The notes under the pieces are model-generated. The model did not search any database. It was not told the origin of the DNA and saw nothing but the letters and a program-made list of their open reading frames with translations. Shown here in pieces: positions 63,536-64,000 of a DNA stretch of 64,000 nucleotides. The DNA comes from a virus. Made by a program: the position numbers and the translations under genes. The DNA is taken from positions 124,001 through 188,000 of IMG/VR virus record IMGVR_UViG_3300044633_003049, one strand, 5' to 3'. The first letter of the stretch is position 1. Every line of letters starts with the position of its first letter.

Positions 63536-64000
63536 TTAAAATAAATATCCTACCGATATATTTGAATTTATTGATGGTCTATCCGATAAAATAATATACG
63601 AGTTATCATCTGAAACAATAAATCCGATACCTTGTTGTTCTGCCAATCCATTAATCTCAACTGTAACAACACTATTAATCATTTCATTTGTATCAAACAT
63701 TGGTCTATTATTGGTTGGTGGGTCAAAAAAAGATCCCGAACCTGTGAATTGAAACTCTTCTCTAACAAAACTAAAAATTGTACCTGATGTTCCTACTATT
63801 CTACTATTTTTACTTTTATAATAAACAATGGTGAGTTTACTTCCGGCGGTTGGGATATATGGAGAAACAAATTCTATTTTTGAAGTGTAAGTAATATGTA
63901 AATAATTTGTATTTTTTGTTTGTAATACATCATTTACATAAACACCGAATAATGTACCAATACTTTCACCAACATCAAAAACAGTTTGAATTCCGTCAAC
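63536..64000 (-). CDS. Beta-rich virion protein, tandem paralogue B (N-terminus outside window)
   Basis: The open frame enters from the right edge and ends at 63536, giving 154 visible codons. It reads VDGIQTVFDVGESIGTLFGV near the edge and ends RPSINSNISVGYLF. The strand order and the NGLAE(Q/E) segment match paralogue A, so the two genes arose by duplication. Paralogue B has an additional Phe/Gly/Ser-rich loop (REEFQFTGSGSFFDPPTNNR). The start codon is not in the window. Confidence 0.6.
   Translation of the reverse strand, partial: VDGIQTVFDVGESIGTLFGVYVNDVLQTKNTNYLHITYTSKIEFVSPYIPTAGSKLTIVYYKSKNSRIVGTSGTIFSFVREEFQFTGSGSFFDPPTNNRPMFDTNEMINSVVTVEINGLAEQQGIGFIVSDDNSYIILSDRPSINSNISVGYLF
63541..63547 (-). 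promoter_or_regulatory. Candidate late promoter box between the tandem paralogues
   Basis: The coding strand reads AGGATATTTATTTT. It overlaps the last codons of paralogue B and ends 15 bases before the ATG of paralogue A. Confidence 0.38.

Overview
This window is part of the genome of a large, AT-rich, T4-like contractile-tailed phage (myovirus) that very probably infects a member of the Bacteroidetes, most likely a flavobacterium. The phage assignment rests on recognisable T4-type proteins: tail sheath, tail tube, gp26/gp51-like hub assembly protein, gp53, gp6 and gp25 baseplate proteins, gp32-like SSB, UvsX, gp41-like helicase, gp61-like primase, gp46/gp47-like nuclease and an Rnh-like exonuclease. 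The host inference rests on SprB-type repeats in a giant fibre protein, a signal peptide ending in FSQ, a Cys-rich microprotein of a type I know from Bacteroidetes, the lack of Shine-Dalgarno sequences in front of genes (leaders are A/T-only), and one promoter-like sequence matching the Bacteroidetes TAnnTTTG box.

Nearly all genes lie on the minus strand, so transcription runs from high to low coordinates. The single convincing plus-strand gene is a 52-codon putative ribbon-helix-helix regulator (62867-63025), divergent from the sheath gene across a region crowded with AAAGAT/ATCTTT boxes.

Layout, in direction of transcription: 64000-63022, two tandem paralogous beta-rich proteins; 62750-59106, sheath and tube, each followed by an intrinsic terminator; 59004-45235, hub assembly protein with an overlapping out-of-frame small ORF, tape measure candidate, a 1586-residue baseplate protein with an OmpA-like segment, gp53, and a 1947-residue hub protein; 45186-43719, four small proteins; 43617-36563, DNA replication and recombination genes (SSB, UvsX, an unknown, Rnh, helicase) and a class II (B12-dependent) ribonucleotide reductase; 36518-36399, the Cys-rich microgene; 36368-10397, baseplate wedge (gp25, gp6, gp7-position protein), many Gly/Thr/Ser-rich fibre and adhesin proteins, a collagen-like fibre with an S74-type chaperone, and a 1989-residue protein with Thr-Pro-Asn repeats and SprB repeats; 10358-2435, a second DNA metabolism block (RuvC-like, primase, RecB-like nuclease, gp47, a repeat protein, a membrane protein, a PD-(D/E)XK candidate next to an adenine methyltransferase, gp46); 2387-1710, a ClpP-like protease; 1659-1, a spanin-like membrane cassette and a partial ORF.

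Structural operons repeatedly carry a TATTTAT(A/T) element on the coding strand shortly before the first gene, while most replication genes lack it. This looks like a late promoter. Terminase, portal, capsid, polymerase, clamp and endolysin genes are not seen here. I saw no tRNA, CRISPR array or insertion sequence.
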